Below are positions 18,121 through 28,400 of a DNA stretch of 64,000 nt, one piece after another (positions within the stretch are counted from its first letter, which is position 1; every line of letters starts with the position of its first letter). A model generated the notes under the pieces. It searched no databases. It was not told where the DNA came from and saw nothing but the letters and a program-made list of their open reading frames with translations. The stretch is from positions 1 to 64,000 of the forward strand of contig NZ_JAEHOB010000015.1 of assembly GCF_016464705.1 (NCBI RefSeq), given 5' to 3'. The DNA is from Qaidamihabitans albus (lineage in GTDB: Bacteria; Actinomycetota; Actinomycetes; Mycobacteriales; Pseudonocardiaceae). Both the position numbers and the translations under genes were made by a program.

Positions 18121-19512
18121 CTACTCGGTGCAGGTCGCGTTGTGGATCGGCTTCGACTGGCTCGTGTAGACACCGGCACTGTTCGCGCCCTGGACCTGGA
18201 AGCAGTAGCCCTTCACGGGATCGACCTCGATCCGGTACTCGGTCACCCGCTGCACGAAGATGGTACGCCGCCGCTGGCCCTCGGCCGCGACGACGATCGC
18301 GTAGTCGAGCGACTCGCTGCTGCTCCAGGACAGCTCGACGTAGTTGCCCTTGTCGACGGGGTGGGCGAGCTCGATGTGCACGGGCGGGACGCTGGGCTCG
18401 GACGGTGCCCGTTCCTCTCCGGCTTCGGGTGCGCCGCGCACATCTAGCTGGGCGGGCCGGTTCAGCAGCAGCACGACCACGGCGACGGCCAGCACCGCCA
18501 GTGCCCCGGTCGCGGCGAGCACGAGGCCCGTCCTTGACTTGCCGCGCGGCCGGTCCTCCGGCCCGTACTCGACGAGCAGATGACCACGCGGAGGGCCGGG
18601 TGGCATGGCCTGAGCGCGAGGCACCGCGGCAGGAACGGGAATGGGGTGCGTCGGCGCCGACCCCGCGGCCACGCCACCGAAGTCGTCGAACGCGGGCTCG
18701 GCACGCGCCGGCCCGGTCATGGCGCCGACTCTGGCTGCCACGGTCGCGGCGTCGAGAGGCCGGGCATCGGGGTTCTTCGCCAGCAGCGCCGCGACCAGCT
18801 GCCCGAGCCCGGCAGGCAGATCGGGTCGTTGCAGCGGGGCCACGTCGCCGCTGAGCGTCCGGAGCAACTTGTCGTCCGCCTGCTCCCCCGGCCGCCCTTG
18901 ATGCGGTGAGGCACCGGAGAGCGCGAAGTACAGCACCGCGCCAAGCCCGTAGAGGTCGGTCCGTTCGTCGCGGGTGCCGTCACGCACCGTCTCCGGCGCG
19001 AGAAAGTCGACCGCGCCGGTGATGTCGCCGGCGAACGCGTGGCGCAGGGCGAGCCCGAAGTCGGCGAGCACCGGCTCTCCCGAAGGACGGAACAGGACGT
19101 TGCCCGGGGTGACGCCTCCATGCACGGTGCCGGCTTCGTGTGCGGCCGCGAGCGCGCTCGCCAGCCCGCTGCCCAACGCCAGTGTGTCGTCGATCGTGAG
19201 CGGCCCGAACGAGGCGACCAGCTCCGGCAGCGACTGCGCACACAGCTCCATCCGCAGCGCGCAGCGGCCGTCGGGCAGTTCCTCGACACGGTCGGCGACC
19301 AGGACATGGGCCTGGGTGCGCACGTCGGCGAGGCCGCGCAGCTCGGCGTCGAGCTCGCCACGCGTGCGCCGGTCGATGCCCCCGGGAAAGACCTTCAGGG
19401 CGAAGGCCGTACCGCTGTGCGCGTCGACGCCCGCGAACACCGTGGCGACCGGGCCGTCGCCAAGGGGAACCAGTTCGTCATTTCCGGAAAGCATCGTCAT
19501 CGCGCTGGTCAT
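18121..19512 (-). CDS. Membrane Ser/Thr kinase-like protein (predicted pseudokinase)
   Basis: 463 residues. The cytosolic kinase-like domain (10–265) keeps the ATP-binding Lys (K40 in FALKVF) and DFG (151–153). The HRD-type catalytic loop reads HGGVTPGN (131–138): the catalytic Asp is Gly and the following Lys is Thr. The glycine loop is also weak. A Pro-rich juxtamembrane segment leads to one membrane helix (329–350) and an extracytoplasmic FN3-like domain with two cysteines. It may sense or scaffold rather than phosphorylate. It is convergent with the transglutaminase-like gene (4 bases between stops), and both have FN3 relatives in the same block. No strong ribosome site. Confidence 0.85.
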   Translation of the reverse strand: MTSAMTMLSGNDELVPLGDGPVATVFAGVDAHSGTAFALKVFPGGIDRRTRGELDAELRGLADVRTQAHVLVADRVEELPDGRCALRMELCAQSLPELVASFGPLTIDDTLALGSGLASALAAAHEAGTVHGGVTPGNVLFRPSGEPVLADFGLALRHAFAGDITGAVDFLAPETVRDGTRDERTDLYGLGAVLYFALSGASPHQGRPGEQADDKLLRTLSGDVAPLQRPDLPAGLGQLVAALLAKNPDARPLDAATVAARVGAMTGPARAEPAFDDFGGVAAGSAPTHPIPVPAAVPRAQAMPPGPPRGHLLVEYGPEDRPRGKSRTGLVLAATGALAVLAVAVVVLLLNRPAQLDVRGAPEAGEERAPSEPSVPPVHIELAHPVDKGNYVELSWSSSESLDYAIVVAAEGQRRRTIFVQRVTEYRIEVDPVKGYCFQVQGANSAGVYTSQSKPIHNATCTE

Positions 19513-19656
19513 TGTGGCGTCATCCCGTCGTGTCCGCTAGCTGCCGTCCCGGTTCCGCCGCCGTCCTCGCGCCGTCATCGTAAGCAGTGCTCAGTGCATG
19601 GCGGGCCCGGCGGCCGTTTGCTGCCACCGGCCCGCGGCTTCGAAGGGACACAACGG

Positions 19657-21051
19657 ATGACCACGGCCCTCGTCAGGGTGATCATCGACGCGCCTGCCCG
19701 GCGGCTCGACCTCGCCTTGCCGGAGCGGTCGACCGTGGCCGAGCTGCTGCCGGGCCTGCTGCGGCACGCGGGCGAGAACCTGCCCGACGACGGGGTGACC
19801 GACGGCGGCTGGCTGCTGCGCCGCACCGACGGCACCGCGCTCGACCTCGGCAGGACGCTGGGCGCCTGCGGGCTCCGCGACGGCGAGGTGCTGCACCTCG
19901 TACCGCGGCGCCTGCATTGGCCGGAGCTCGAGTACGACGACCTCGCCGACACGATCGCCCAGGGCAGCGGCCGGACGGGCCACCTGTGGGGTCCGGCGCA
20001 CACGCGCGCCGCGGGGCTCACGGCGGGCGGATTCGCCGCCCTGCTTGCGTTGCTGGCGGTCGTGCGGGCGGGTCCGCCATGGGGCACGGCGGCGTGGGGC
20101 ACGGCGGCGTGGGTCGCGCTCGGCTTCGGGGCGTTGCTCCTGCTGGCGGGCACCGTGCTGGCGAGGGCGCTCGGCGACGCCGGCGCCGGTGCCGTCGTCG
20201 CGGCGATGGCGCTGCCGTTCTCGTTCGCCGGTGGCGCACTGCTGCTCGGCGCCGGCCCGCAGCCCGCCGGGTTCGGAGCCCCGCACCTGCTTGCGGGCTG
20301 TTCGGCGCTGCTGGTCGCCTCCGTGCTGGGCTATCTGGGCGTCGTCGACCGGGCCGAACTGTTCCTCGCCGGCATCACCGCGGGCGGTGTCGGAGCGCTC
20401 GGATCGTGGCTGGCGACTCTCGACGCACTGGACGGCGTGGACGGCGCCGCCGTGGCCGCCACCGTGGTGCTGCTGTTCTCCCCCCTGCTCGGTCCCCTGT
20501 CGATCCGGCTGGGCCGGGTTCCGATGCCGGTGCTCCCGCGTACAACTGCCGACCTCGTCCGCGACGACCCGCAGCCACCGCGCCACGCGGTCTATGCCGC
20601 GGTGCTGCGCGCCGAGCAGCTGCTGACCGGCATGATCGCCGGGTCCACCACGGTGGCCGTACTGTGCCTGTTCGTCGTCGCACGCGAGACGAGCACGTCG
20701 GTGATCGTGCTGCTGTCCGTGCTGTCGGCGGGCTTCTGCCTGCGCGCCCGCCTCTACCCCGCGCTGCGGCACAGGGCGCCCCTGCTGTGCACCGGGGTGC
20801 TCTGCGCGGGCGCACTCGCGGCGGGGCCCGTGATGACCGTCCCCGGAAACCTGCTCCCCGTCACCGCGCCCGCGTTGCTGCTCGTGAGCGGGCTCGCCGT
20901 CGCGGCAGGGCTCAGCCACAGCGGGAGACCGCCGAGTCCCTTCTTCGGGCGGTACGCGGAGCTGCTGGAGGTGGCGATCGTGCTGGTGTGCGTGCCGGTG
21001 CTGTGCGCGGTGCTCGGCCTGTACGGAATCATGCGCGGACTCGGAGGGTGA
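19657..21051 (+). CDS. eccD: Type VII secretion integral membrane protein EccD
   Basis: 464 residues. The N-terminal ubiquitin-like domain (1–85) has the family pattern VRVIIDAPARRLDLALPE and a TDGTALDLGRTLGACGLRDG-type middle. About eleven membrane helices follow from residue 110 to the end. EccD forms the dimeric membrane barrel of the ESX core complex. It starts 144 bases from the divergent kinase-like gene, so this gap should hold promoters for both. EccB follows 3 bases downstream, so the two are co-expressed. Confidence 0.9.
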   Translation: MTTALVRVIIDAPARRLDLALPERSTVAELLPGLLRHAGENLPDDGVTDGGWLLRRTDGTALDLGRTLGACGLRDGEVLHLVPRRLHWPELEYDDLADTIAQGSGRTGHLWGPAHTRAAGLTAGGFAALLALLAVVRAGPPWGTAAWGTAAWVALGFGALLLLAGTVLARALGDAGAGAVVAAMALPFSFAGGALLLGAGPQPAGFGAPHLLAGCSALLVASVLGYLGVVDRAELFLAGITAGGVGALGSWLATLDALDGVDGAAVAATVVLLFSPLLGPLSIRLGRVPMPVLPRTTADLVRDDPQPPRHAVYAAVLRAEQLLTGMIAGSTTVAVLCLFVVARETSTSVIVLLSVLSAGFCLRARLYPALRHRAPLLCTGVLCAGALAAGPVMTVPGNLLPVTAPALLLVSGLAVAAGLSHSGRPPSPFFGRYAELLEVAIVLVCVPVLCAVLGLYGIMRGLGG

Positions 21052-21054
21052 CCC

Positions 21055-22464
21055 GTGTCGTCGAAACGCGACCTGCTGCAGGCGCACCAGTTTCTCGCCC
21101 AGCGCACCATCTCGGCGCTCGTCACCCGCGACCCCGATCCGGAACAGCCGCCGTTTCGCCGGCCCGGTGGCGCGGCGCTGGGCAGCATCCTGCTCGCGGT
21201 GCTCGCGCTGGCCGGGTTCGCGGTGTTCGGACTGGTCAACCCGGGTGGCAACGCGGCGTGGCGCGACCGGCCCTCGGTGATCGTCGCGAAGGAGACCGGG
21301 GCACGATACGTCTACCTTGGCGGAACGCTGCATCCTGTGACGAACTACGTCTCGGCGCTGCTGGCGCTGGGCGAGCATGCCGAGACAGTGTCGGTGTCGA
21401 GTGACTCGCTGCTGGGCGTGCCGCGCGGGGCCAGAATCGGGATTCCGGACGCGCCCGACGCACTGCCCGCGAGGGACAAGCTGCTCACCGGTGGCTGGAG
21501 TCTGTGCTCCCGGCCCGTGCCCGACGAGACCGGGCAGAACACGGAGGCGTCCGTCCTGCTGGTCGGCGAGGGCGCGCGCGGCGGCAGGCCGGTGGGCGGG
21601 GCCGCCGTGCACGTGGAGGTGCCGGACAGCGGCGAGCAGTACCTGCTCTCCGGCGGCTACCGGCACCGCATCGAACATCCGGGCCCGGTGAACGTCGGGC
21701 TGTCGCTGCAGTCCGAGCCCACGGTGCGGGCCAGCATGCCGCTCGTGGACCTGCTTCCGGCCGGCGAGCCGATCTCTCCGATCCGGCTCGCCGGCACGGG
21801 CACACGGTCGACCGCGGTGCCGGGCCGGAACGACCTCCGCGTGGGGCAGCTGCTCGTCGTCGAGACCTCGGGCGGCACGGAGCACTACCTCGCGGACACC
21901 GACCGGCTGCGGCCGATCTCCCCGTTGCAGTACGACTTGCAGCGCGCCGACCCGCAGACCACGAAGGCCTACCGGGACGGTGCCCCTTCCGGGGTCCCGC
22001 TGGATCCCGCCGCGCTCGCCGGCGCTCGCGTGGCACCTGCCGGTGACGCCGATCCCGCGGCGGCACCTCGCGTACGGCCGGGGTTCGCCGGTGGCGACAC
22101 GCTCTGCGCGACGTACGAGCCGGGTTCCGCGACACCGGTGCTCCACGTCGATCCCCGGCTGCCGGAGACCACGGCGCGGGCGACGGCGGGCCGCACGCCC
22201 GGCGGGATGCCGCTGGCGGACGCGATCCAGGTCGAGCCCGGCCGGGCCGCGGTGGTCGAGGCGATGCCGAGTGCGGACGCCCACGCCGGCACGTTCGTGC
22301 TGGTCACCGATCAGGGCGAAGCGTTCCCGCTCGCCGGCAGGGACGTCCTGGGCACGCTCGGCTACGGCGACGTCAATCCCGTCCGGCTGCCTGCGGGCAT
22401 CGTGGCCAGGGTGCCGATGGGCAGCGGGCTCGACCCGGCGGCGGTGCTGGTCGCAGGCCGGTAG
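21055..22464 (+). CDS. eccB: Type VII secretion protein EccB
   Basis: 469 residues, GTG start. The N-terminal cytosolic helix begins with SSKRDLLQAHQFLAQRTISA, a strong EccB signature. One membrane helix at about 40–62 leads to a large extracytoplasmic domain of repeats (WSLCSRP, GTLCATYEPG; two cysteines that probably form a disulphide). EccB links the membrane complex to the periplasm-like space and has ATPase activity in some systems. It is directly downstream of eccD and convergent with the mycosin gene (25 bases between stops). Confidence 0.92.
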   Translation: MSSKRDLLQAHQFLAQRTISALVTRDPDPEQPPFRRPGGAALGSILLAVLALAGFAVFGLVNPGGNAAWRDRPSVIVAKETGARYVYLGGTLHPVTNYVSALLALGEHAETVSVSSDSLLGVPRGARIGIPDAPDALPARDKLLTGGWSLCSRPVPDETGQNTEASVLLVGEGARGGRPVGGAAVHVEVPDSGEQYLLSGGYRHRIEHPGPVNVGLSLQSEPTVRASMPLVDLLPAGEPISPIRLAGTGTRSTAVPGRNDLRVGQLLVVETSGGTEHYLADTDRLRPISPLQYDLQRADPQTTKAYRDGAPSGVPLDPAALAGARVAPAGDADPAAAPRVRPGFAGGDTLCATYEPGSATPVLHVDPRLPETTARATAGRTPGGMPLADAIQVEPGRAAVVEAMPSADAHAGTFVLVTDQGEAFPLAGRDVLGTLGYGDVNPVRLPAGIVARVPMGSGLDPAAVLVAGR

Positions 22465-22489
22465 CGACGAGCGATGCCGGGTCCCCGCG

Positions 22490-23788
22490 TCACAACCGGT
22501 CGGCGGGTGGCCCAGGAACGACGAACAGCTCGTCGGGCAGCTCGTCGCGCACGGGTTCCCCGGGAGGGAGCACGGCGCGGCGGGGCTGCCATCGTGATCG
22601 GCGCCCGCGCAGCAGGACGAGGGCCGCGGCCGCTGCCAGCACCACCGCCGTCGCGGTCACGATGGCGGCCACCCGGGACGCCGATATGCTGCCGTCCCAC
22701 CACGCGGCCGCACGCAGCTGCGCCGGGTCGGCGGCGGGACGTTCGACCGACGGCACCGAGGCCGGCGGCGCGTCGACGAGGCCATCGGTCACCGCGCGAT
22801 ACGGGTTGACCAGGCCCGCGCCGTAGGCCTCGCTGTCCCGGCCGCCGGGAGCCGGAGTCGCCGTGGCGAGAATCCGCTCGACCACCTGCTCCGCCGACAG
22901 CTCTGGTCGCGCGGACCGCACCAGCGCGGCCGTCGCCGCGACGAACGGCGCCGCGAAGCTCGTGCCGTCCTGATACTGGTGCCCGCCCGCGCGCGCGGCC
23001 GCGAGCACTCCCCCGCCTGGTGCCACGATGTCCACCTGGGGTCCGATCTGAGAGCTCGGCAGGCGGGTTCCGGTCATGTCGACCGCGCCCACGCCGAGCA
23101 CACCGTCGTAGCCCGCGGGATAGGTGGGCGGGCCAGGTGCCGGGCCTTCCTGTGCGTTGCCCACGGCGGCCACCACGACCACGTCCTTGTTCTGCGCGTG
23201 CCGGACGGCGTCGCGTACGAAGTGGTTGTCGAGGCTGCCCGCGACGGACAGGTTGATAACGTCGGCGCCGTGGTCGGCCGCGTACCAGATGCCGCGGGCG
23301 AGCACCTGGGGGTCGATGGCCTGGGCCGTACCCTCACCGGTGGCGTCGGTCTCGCTGACACGCACCGGCAGAATCGTGGCATCGGGGGCCAGGCCGGCGA
23401 AGCCGATGCGCTCGGCGGGCCGCGCGGCGATGATGCTGGCCACGGCCGTGCCGTGGGAGACGCAGTCGAAGCTGCCCGGCAGGTCGCCGACGAGGAAGAA
23501 GTCCTGTCCGCGCAGGACCTTTCCGGATTTGCGCAGCTGCGGGTGGTCACTGTCCACACCAGAGTCCACGACCGCGACGACCACACCGCTGCCCGTGGCC
23601 TGCCGCTGCACGGCCTGCGCGTCGAGTGTGCGCTGGGCCCACGACAGTTCGCTGACGACGGGACTCGCCGGGCCGGGGTTGTCGCACGCGCCGGGCGGCG
23701 GTGTCGCGACGGCGGCTCCTGGGCTGACGACCGAACCGGCGACGGCTGCCGCGATCGCGGCGGCCGTCGCGGTGCTGAACCTGCGCAT
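22490..23788 (-). CDS. mycP: Mycosin (type VII secretion subtilisin protease)
   Basis: 432 residues. Signal peptide at 1–29 with an AVA-type cut site. The subtilase domain has all catalytic residues: D75 (VVDSGVDSDHP), H112 (SHGTAVAS) and S277 (GTSFAAP), with oxyanion N211. A Pro/Ala linker and one C-terminal membrane helix (about 380–400) anchor it with the protease outside. Mycosins stabilise the ESX membrane complex and may cut substrates. The start at 23788 is preferred to the one at 23818 because the signal peptide begins there. It is the last gene of a reverse-strand run with the YbaB-like and WXG100 genes. Confidence 0.92.
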   Translation of the reverse strand: MRRFSTATAAAIAAAVAGSVVSPGAAVATPPPGACDNPGPASPVVSELSWAQRTLDAQAVQRQATGSGVVVAVVDSGVDSDHPQLRKSGKVLRGQDFFLVGDLPGSFDCVSHGTAVASIIAARPAERIGFAGLAPDATILPVRVSETDATGEGTAQAIDPQVLARGIWYAADHGADVINLSVAGSLDNHFVRDAVRHAQNKDVVVVAAVGNAQEGPAPGPPTYPAGYDGVLGVGAVDMTGTRLPSSQIGPQVDIVAPGGGVLAAARAGGHQYQDGTSFAAPFVAATAALVRSARPELSAEQVVERILATATPAPGGRDSEAYGAGLVNPYRAVTDGLVDAPPASVPSVERPAADPAQLRAAAWWDGSISASRVAAIVTATAVVLAAAAALVLLRGRRSRWQPRRAVLPPGEPVRDELPDELFVVPGPPADRL

Positions 23789-23792
23789 GGCA

Positions 23793-24206
23793 CTACGCGT
23801 CCGGGTCCCTGCCGTCACCGGCCATCACGGTGCCCTCGATCTTCTTGCCGAGCTGGTGCAGGAACGCGTCGGTGTGCACGTCGGTGCTGTCGCGCTTCGC
23901 CGTGGGCGGCAGGTAGTGGCGGGTGATCTCGAACAGCTCGTCGTGTGACTGTGCGACGGCGTCGCTGATTGTGTCCACAATGGCCTTCGCGAGCGCCTTG
24001 GAGTCCTTCGTGCGGTAGATCCGGGGGTCCAGGTAGAGGTCGCTGAGCTCGCCCCGGCCCACCACCGTGGCGCTGATCAGGCCATCCGGTGAGTCCGCGG
24101 TCACTTCGATGTCGGCGATCCTGGCCCTGATCTCGAGCAGATCGTCGCGCAGTTCCTCGTAGCCCGCCCTCGGTGTGGCGGCGTCGATCATCAGCCCTGC
24201 CATCAT
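23793..24206 (-). CDS. YbaB/EbfC-like DNA-binding-type protein
   Basis: 137 residues, ATG at 24206 with AGGGAG upstream. The core EVTADSPDGLISATVVGRGEL and LYLDPRIYRTKDSKALAKAI fit the YbaB/EbfC fold, a small dimer with a beta-sheet and tweezer-like helices. In actinobacteria such genes are frequent inside ESX loci, where they may act as chaperone or regulatory partners of WXG100 proteins, unlike the chromosomal DNA-binding copy near recR. It lies 4 bases before mycP and about 100 bases after the first WXG100 gene. Confidence 0.8.
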   Translation of the reverse strand: MMAGLMIDAATPRAGYEELRDDLLEIRARIADIEVTADSPDGLISATVVGRGELSDLYLDPRIYRTKDSKALAKAIVDTISDAVAQSHDELFEITRHYLPPTAKRDSTDVHTDAFLHQLGKKIEGTVMAGDGRDPDA

Positions 24207-24314
24207 GTCTCCCTTCGCTCTCCGGCGGTTGCCGCCCAGTGCCACGGCCCCGAGCCGAGGCGGACGAATGTCCCGGTGCACTCGCGCGCACCGGGACATC
24301 CTCGGCGTGCGGCG

Positions 24315-24611
24315 TCACATACCCGAGCCGAGCCGCCCACACGAACGCTGCACCGCTGCCATGTTCTCGTGGTTGCAGCTCTGCACGCCCTGGTTCATCG
24401 CCTGCATCAGCTCCTGCCCCGCGGCCATCACCTGCTGGCAGGCCTTGCTGATCTCGGCGAACTGCCCACCCGCCTGGTCGAGCCAGTCGGCCTGCGTCAT
24501 CCCCGAGGCCTGGCCCCAGGAGTCGATCGACTGCTGAACACCGTTGACGCAGCCGTTCATGTTGGCCGACAGGGCGTCCAGCGCGCCGAACATCGCGAGC
24601 TTACGCGTCAT
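24315..24611 (-). CDS. WXG100-type protein (type VII substrate), small partner
   Basis: 98 residues, mostly two long helices joined by a turn at SWGQASGMTQADWLDQAGGQ. AAGGGAG lies at a good distance before the ATG. The size, helical hairpin and position between YbaB and the next substrate match EsxA/EsxB-type proteins. The exact W-x-G is not present: the turn has SWG and ADWLD, so it is a divergent member. It is likely to pair with the product of the gene upstream (24647–25219) and leave through EccC. Two cysteines are also unusual for the family. Confidence 0.75.
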   Translation of the reverse strand: MTRKLAMFGALDALSANMNGCVNGVQQSIDSWGQASGMTQADWLDQAGGQFAEISKACQQVMAAGQELMQAMNQGVQSCNHENMAAVQRSCGRLGSGM

Positions 24612-24646
24612 GGGTCACTCCCTTCCGTTTATCGTTGTGGTCCTGG

Positions 24647-25219
24647 TCAGAGGGCACGCAGCAGGCCGGCGAACGCGTAGGTCTCGGCCGAGGAGTCGCC
24701 CCCGCCGCCGCTCCCGCCACCATCGCCGCCGTCGTCGTCATCGTCCCCGTCGTCGCCTCCATCGGAGTCGCCGTCGCCAGAGCCGAGGTCGGACAGGTCC
24801 CCGCCACCGAAGCCGAAGCCCGAGTCACCGCCGCTGAGGCCGAGATCCGACCCGAACCCGCCGCCGAAGCCGAACCCGCCGAGTCCGCCACCGCCGAACG
24901 CGCCGTCGCCGACGCTGTTGAAGCCCGCGGCACCCTGCTGGTCCACATCGATGTAGTCGTTCATCGCGAACCTGGTGTCCTGCCCGAGTTTCTCGAGCTT
25001 CTGACACAGGTTGCGAATCGCCATGTCCCACTTCTTGTGCGCCACCAGCAGCGCCTGGGACTGCTCCATGTTCCACTGCCCGGGAATCACGGAGTTCACC
25101 TCGCCCTCCAGCCGGCCGCGGTGCCCTTCGATCTCCTGAACGACCACCGCTGCCATCTGGACCACACGGGCCAGTGTGTCTGTGTTGGCGTCCATCAGAC
25201 CGCCGCCACCAACGAACAC
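24647..25219 (-). CDS. WXG100-type protein with long Gly/Asp-rich tail
   Basis: 190 residues. The start is decided by the ribosome site: AAAGGAG sits 7 bases before a GTG at 25219, whereas the internal ATG at 25195 has no such site. Residues 9–105 form the helical ESX substrate core, with a turn at PGQWNMEQSQ instead of WxG. Residues 110–180 are a low-complexity tail of glycine followed by an acidic run of Asp and Gly. The tail is disordered and might bind calcium or act as an export tail. It is co-transcribed with the 98-residue partner, with a 35-base gap. Confidence 0.75.
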   Translation of the reverse strand: MFVGGGGLMDANTDTLARVVQMAAVVVQEIEGHRGRLEGEVNSVIPGQWNMEQSQALLVAHKKWDMAIRNLCQKLEKLGQDTRFAMNDYIDVDQQGAAGFNSVGDGAFGGGGLGGFGFGGGFGSDLGLSGGDSGFGFGGGDLSDLGSGDGDSDGGDDGDDDDDGGDGGGSGGGGDSSAETYAFAGLLRAL

Positions 25220-25404
25220 AGCCTTCTCCTTTCCGTTCGCACGGCTTGCGCCGTTCCGTGCCCGCGACACCGGCGGACATGCGCTGAGCTAACCGCGTCC
25301 GCGCCGCGAACAGGCTCGTGCGGCACGTTCCTGCCACGACGCAGCGGGCCGCGGCGACGGCGCCGAGAATCACTGGGGTCGAAACTCGCGCGAAGGGCAT
25401 GGTG

Positions 25405-28400
25405 ATGGGCGCCGTTGTTGTACGCAGACCGGTTCGCAGGCCGGCTCCGGAAACCCCCGGGGGCGAGCTCATCCTGGACTCCCCGCCCGAGATCCCGCGT
25501 CCGGGAGGCAGGCAATGGACGCAGCTGCTCATGGTGATCCCGATGATCGCCATGATGGCCGCGATGATGCTGCTGTTCTCGGGGAGCTTCGGCGGCAGCT
25601 CCAGCGTGCTGCGGCTGGTGGTCATGGGGCTCTTCGGCCTCGGAATGCTCGGCATGCTCGGGATCGCCCTGCTCAACTCGTCCGGGCCGGGCAAACGGGA
25701 GATGGGACAGCACCGAAGGGACTACCTCCGGCATCTGGGACAACACCGCATCCGGCTCACCCGCGCCATCCACCGGCAGCGGGACGCCCTGGTCTACCTG
25801 CATCCGGAACCGGCGTCGTTGCTCTCGCTCGTGGCGAGCTACCGGCTGTGGGAACGCAGGCCCTCCGACGCCGACTTCGGGGTCGCCCGGATCGGCGTCG
25901 GGCCACAACGGCCGGCGATCACGCTCGTTCCACCCGAGGCCAAGCCCCTGGAGCAGCTCGAGCCGCTGTCCGCGCTGGCGCTGCGCCGCTTCCTCACGAC
26001 GTACACGGCCGTTCCCGGGCTGCCGCTGGCCATGGCCGTCAACGGGTTCAGCCGGGTCTACGTCCGGGGAGACCACGCCCGCGCGGCGGCGCTGGTCCGC
26101 GCAGTGCTGTCGCAGCTCGCGTCGTTGCAGACCCCTGACGATCTCCGCGTCGCGGCCTGCCCTGGTGCGGCCGCGCAGGCGCGGTGGGACTGGCTCAAGT
26201 GGCTGCCACACGCGCTGCACCCGGAACGGACGGACGCCGTCGGGCCGCTGCGGCTCGTCGCACCGTCGATCGTCTCGATCGAGGCGATGATCGACGATCT
26301 GCTCGGCAACCGCGGGCGGTTCGATCCCGCCGCCGACCACCGCGACACGCTGCCCCACATCGTGGTGGTCGTGGACGGTGGGTCCACCGCGGGCTCCGAC
26401 AGCCTGCTGGCCGAGGGCGGGCGCGAGGGGGTCACGGTGATCGACGTCGGCGCGACGCCGCCGCGCGCGCTCGATCCCGCCACGATCGTGCTGCGCGTGG
26501 CTGAGGACGGCGCGCTGACTAGCGAGACCATCGAGGGCGCGGCCGAGCTCGGCTGGGCCGACGCTCTCGACATACCCGCGGCGGAAGGCATCGCCCGTCA
26601 GCTGGCACCGCTGCGTGCAAGCGCGGACAGGCGCGGTGACGCGCCGATGAGCACCGACCTCGACCTCGCCGAGCTGCTCGATATCGGCGACCCGCGTGCG
26701 TTCGACCCGGCAGGCACGTGGATCCAGCGGCCGACCAAGGACCGGCTGCGGGTCCGGTTCGGCGTCCGCACCGACGGGACACCCGTGGAGCTTGACCTCA
26801 AAGAGTCCGCCTTGGATGGTATGGGCCCGCACGGCCTGCTCGTCGGGGCGACCGGTTCCGGCAAGAGCGAACTGCTGAGGACCATCGTGCTGGCGCTCGC
26901 CGTGTCGCACCCGCCGAGCTCGCTGAACTTCGCACTGGTCGACTTCAAGGGCGGCGCCACCTTCGCCACGCTGGACAAGCTGCCGCACACCAGCGCCGTC
27001 ATCACCAACCTCGCCGACGAGCTCCACCTTGTGGATCGCATGACCGACGCGATCAACGGCGAACTGCTGCGCAGACAGGAACTGCTGCGCGCGGCGGGCA
27101 ACTTCTCCTCGCTGCGCGACTACGAGCGGGCCAGGGCGACCGGCGCTCCGCTGCCGGAGGTACCCACCCTCCTCGTGATCTGTGACGAGTTCAGCGAGCT
27201 GCTGTCCGCCAAACCCGACTTCATCGACATGTTCGTCCAGATCGGCCGGGTGGGCCGGTCACTCGGCGTGCACCTCCTGCTGGCCAGCCAGCGCCTCGAC
27301 GAAGGCCGCCTGCGAGGTCTGGAGACGCATCTGTCGTATCGCATCGGCCTGCGCACCTTCTCGGAGCTGGAGAGCAGGGCCGTGCTCGGTGTCGGCGACG
27401 CCTTCAGGCTGCCCCGCGCACCCGGTCATGGGTTCCTCAAATGCGACAACGACTCGCTGATCCGGTTCCGCTCCGCCTACGTCTCGGGCGCGCTGCGCGC
27501 TCCCGACGCGGGACTCGCGGGCACCGGTGACGACGCTGCTCTCGACCTGCTCGCCTACTCGACGCGGTACCTCCCGCCCGCGCTCGAGACCGAGGACACC
27601 GACGACGAGCCGCACGACGAGGAGGCGGCCGTCGGCGAGAGCCTGCTCGACGTCCTCGTCGAGCGCATGCGCGGGCGCGGCACACCGGCCCGTCAGGTCT
27701 GGCTGCCGCCGCTGGACGCGTCGCCGACACTCGACCACCTGCTGCCGAACCTCGTCCAGAGCGACGACCGTGGCTTCTCCTCGGCGCACGAGCGGCTGGC
27801 CGGCCGCCTGCGCGCGATCGTCGGTGTCGTCGACCGTCCGCTGGAGCAGCGCCGCGACCCGCTCGTGCTGGACCTGTCCGGATCAGCCGGTCACGTGCTG
27901 GTGATCGGAGGGCCGCAGTCGGGAAAGAGCACCGCGTTGCGGACGATCATCACCAGCCTCGCGCTGACCCACACACCCCGCGAGGTGCAGTTCTACTGCC
28001 TCGACTTCGGCGGCGGGACGCTCAACTCCGTTCGCGACCTCCCCCACGTCGGCGGGGTCGCGGGAAGGCAGAACGCCCCGGCGGTGCGCAGGACGATCGC
28101 CGAGGTTCGGGGCCTGATCGCGCGGCGGGAGCGCGCGTTCGCCGAGCACGATGTCGACGGGATGGCGGCCTACCGGCGGCTGCGGCGGAAACGCGACGGC
28201 GGTGACGCCTGGGGTGACGTGTTCCTCGTCATCGATGGGTGGGCCACCTTGCGAACCGAGTTCGAGGAGCTGGAGGCCGCGGTCGCCGACATCGCCGCCC
28301 GCGGCCTCTCCTACGGCGTCCACGTGGTGGTGTCGGCGGCACGGGCGTTCGACCTGCGCATGAACATCAGGGATCTGTTCGGCAGCAAGCTCGAACTGCA

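Noticed and set aside
19591-22284. Reverse frame of nearly 900 codons under eccD and eccB
   Set aside because: Antisense shadow of two well-supported secretion genes; composition is Arg/His/Gln-rich without any motif.
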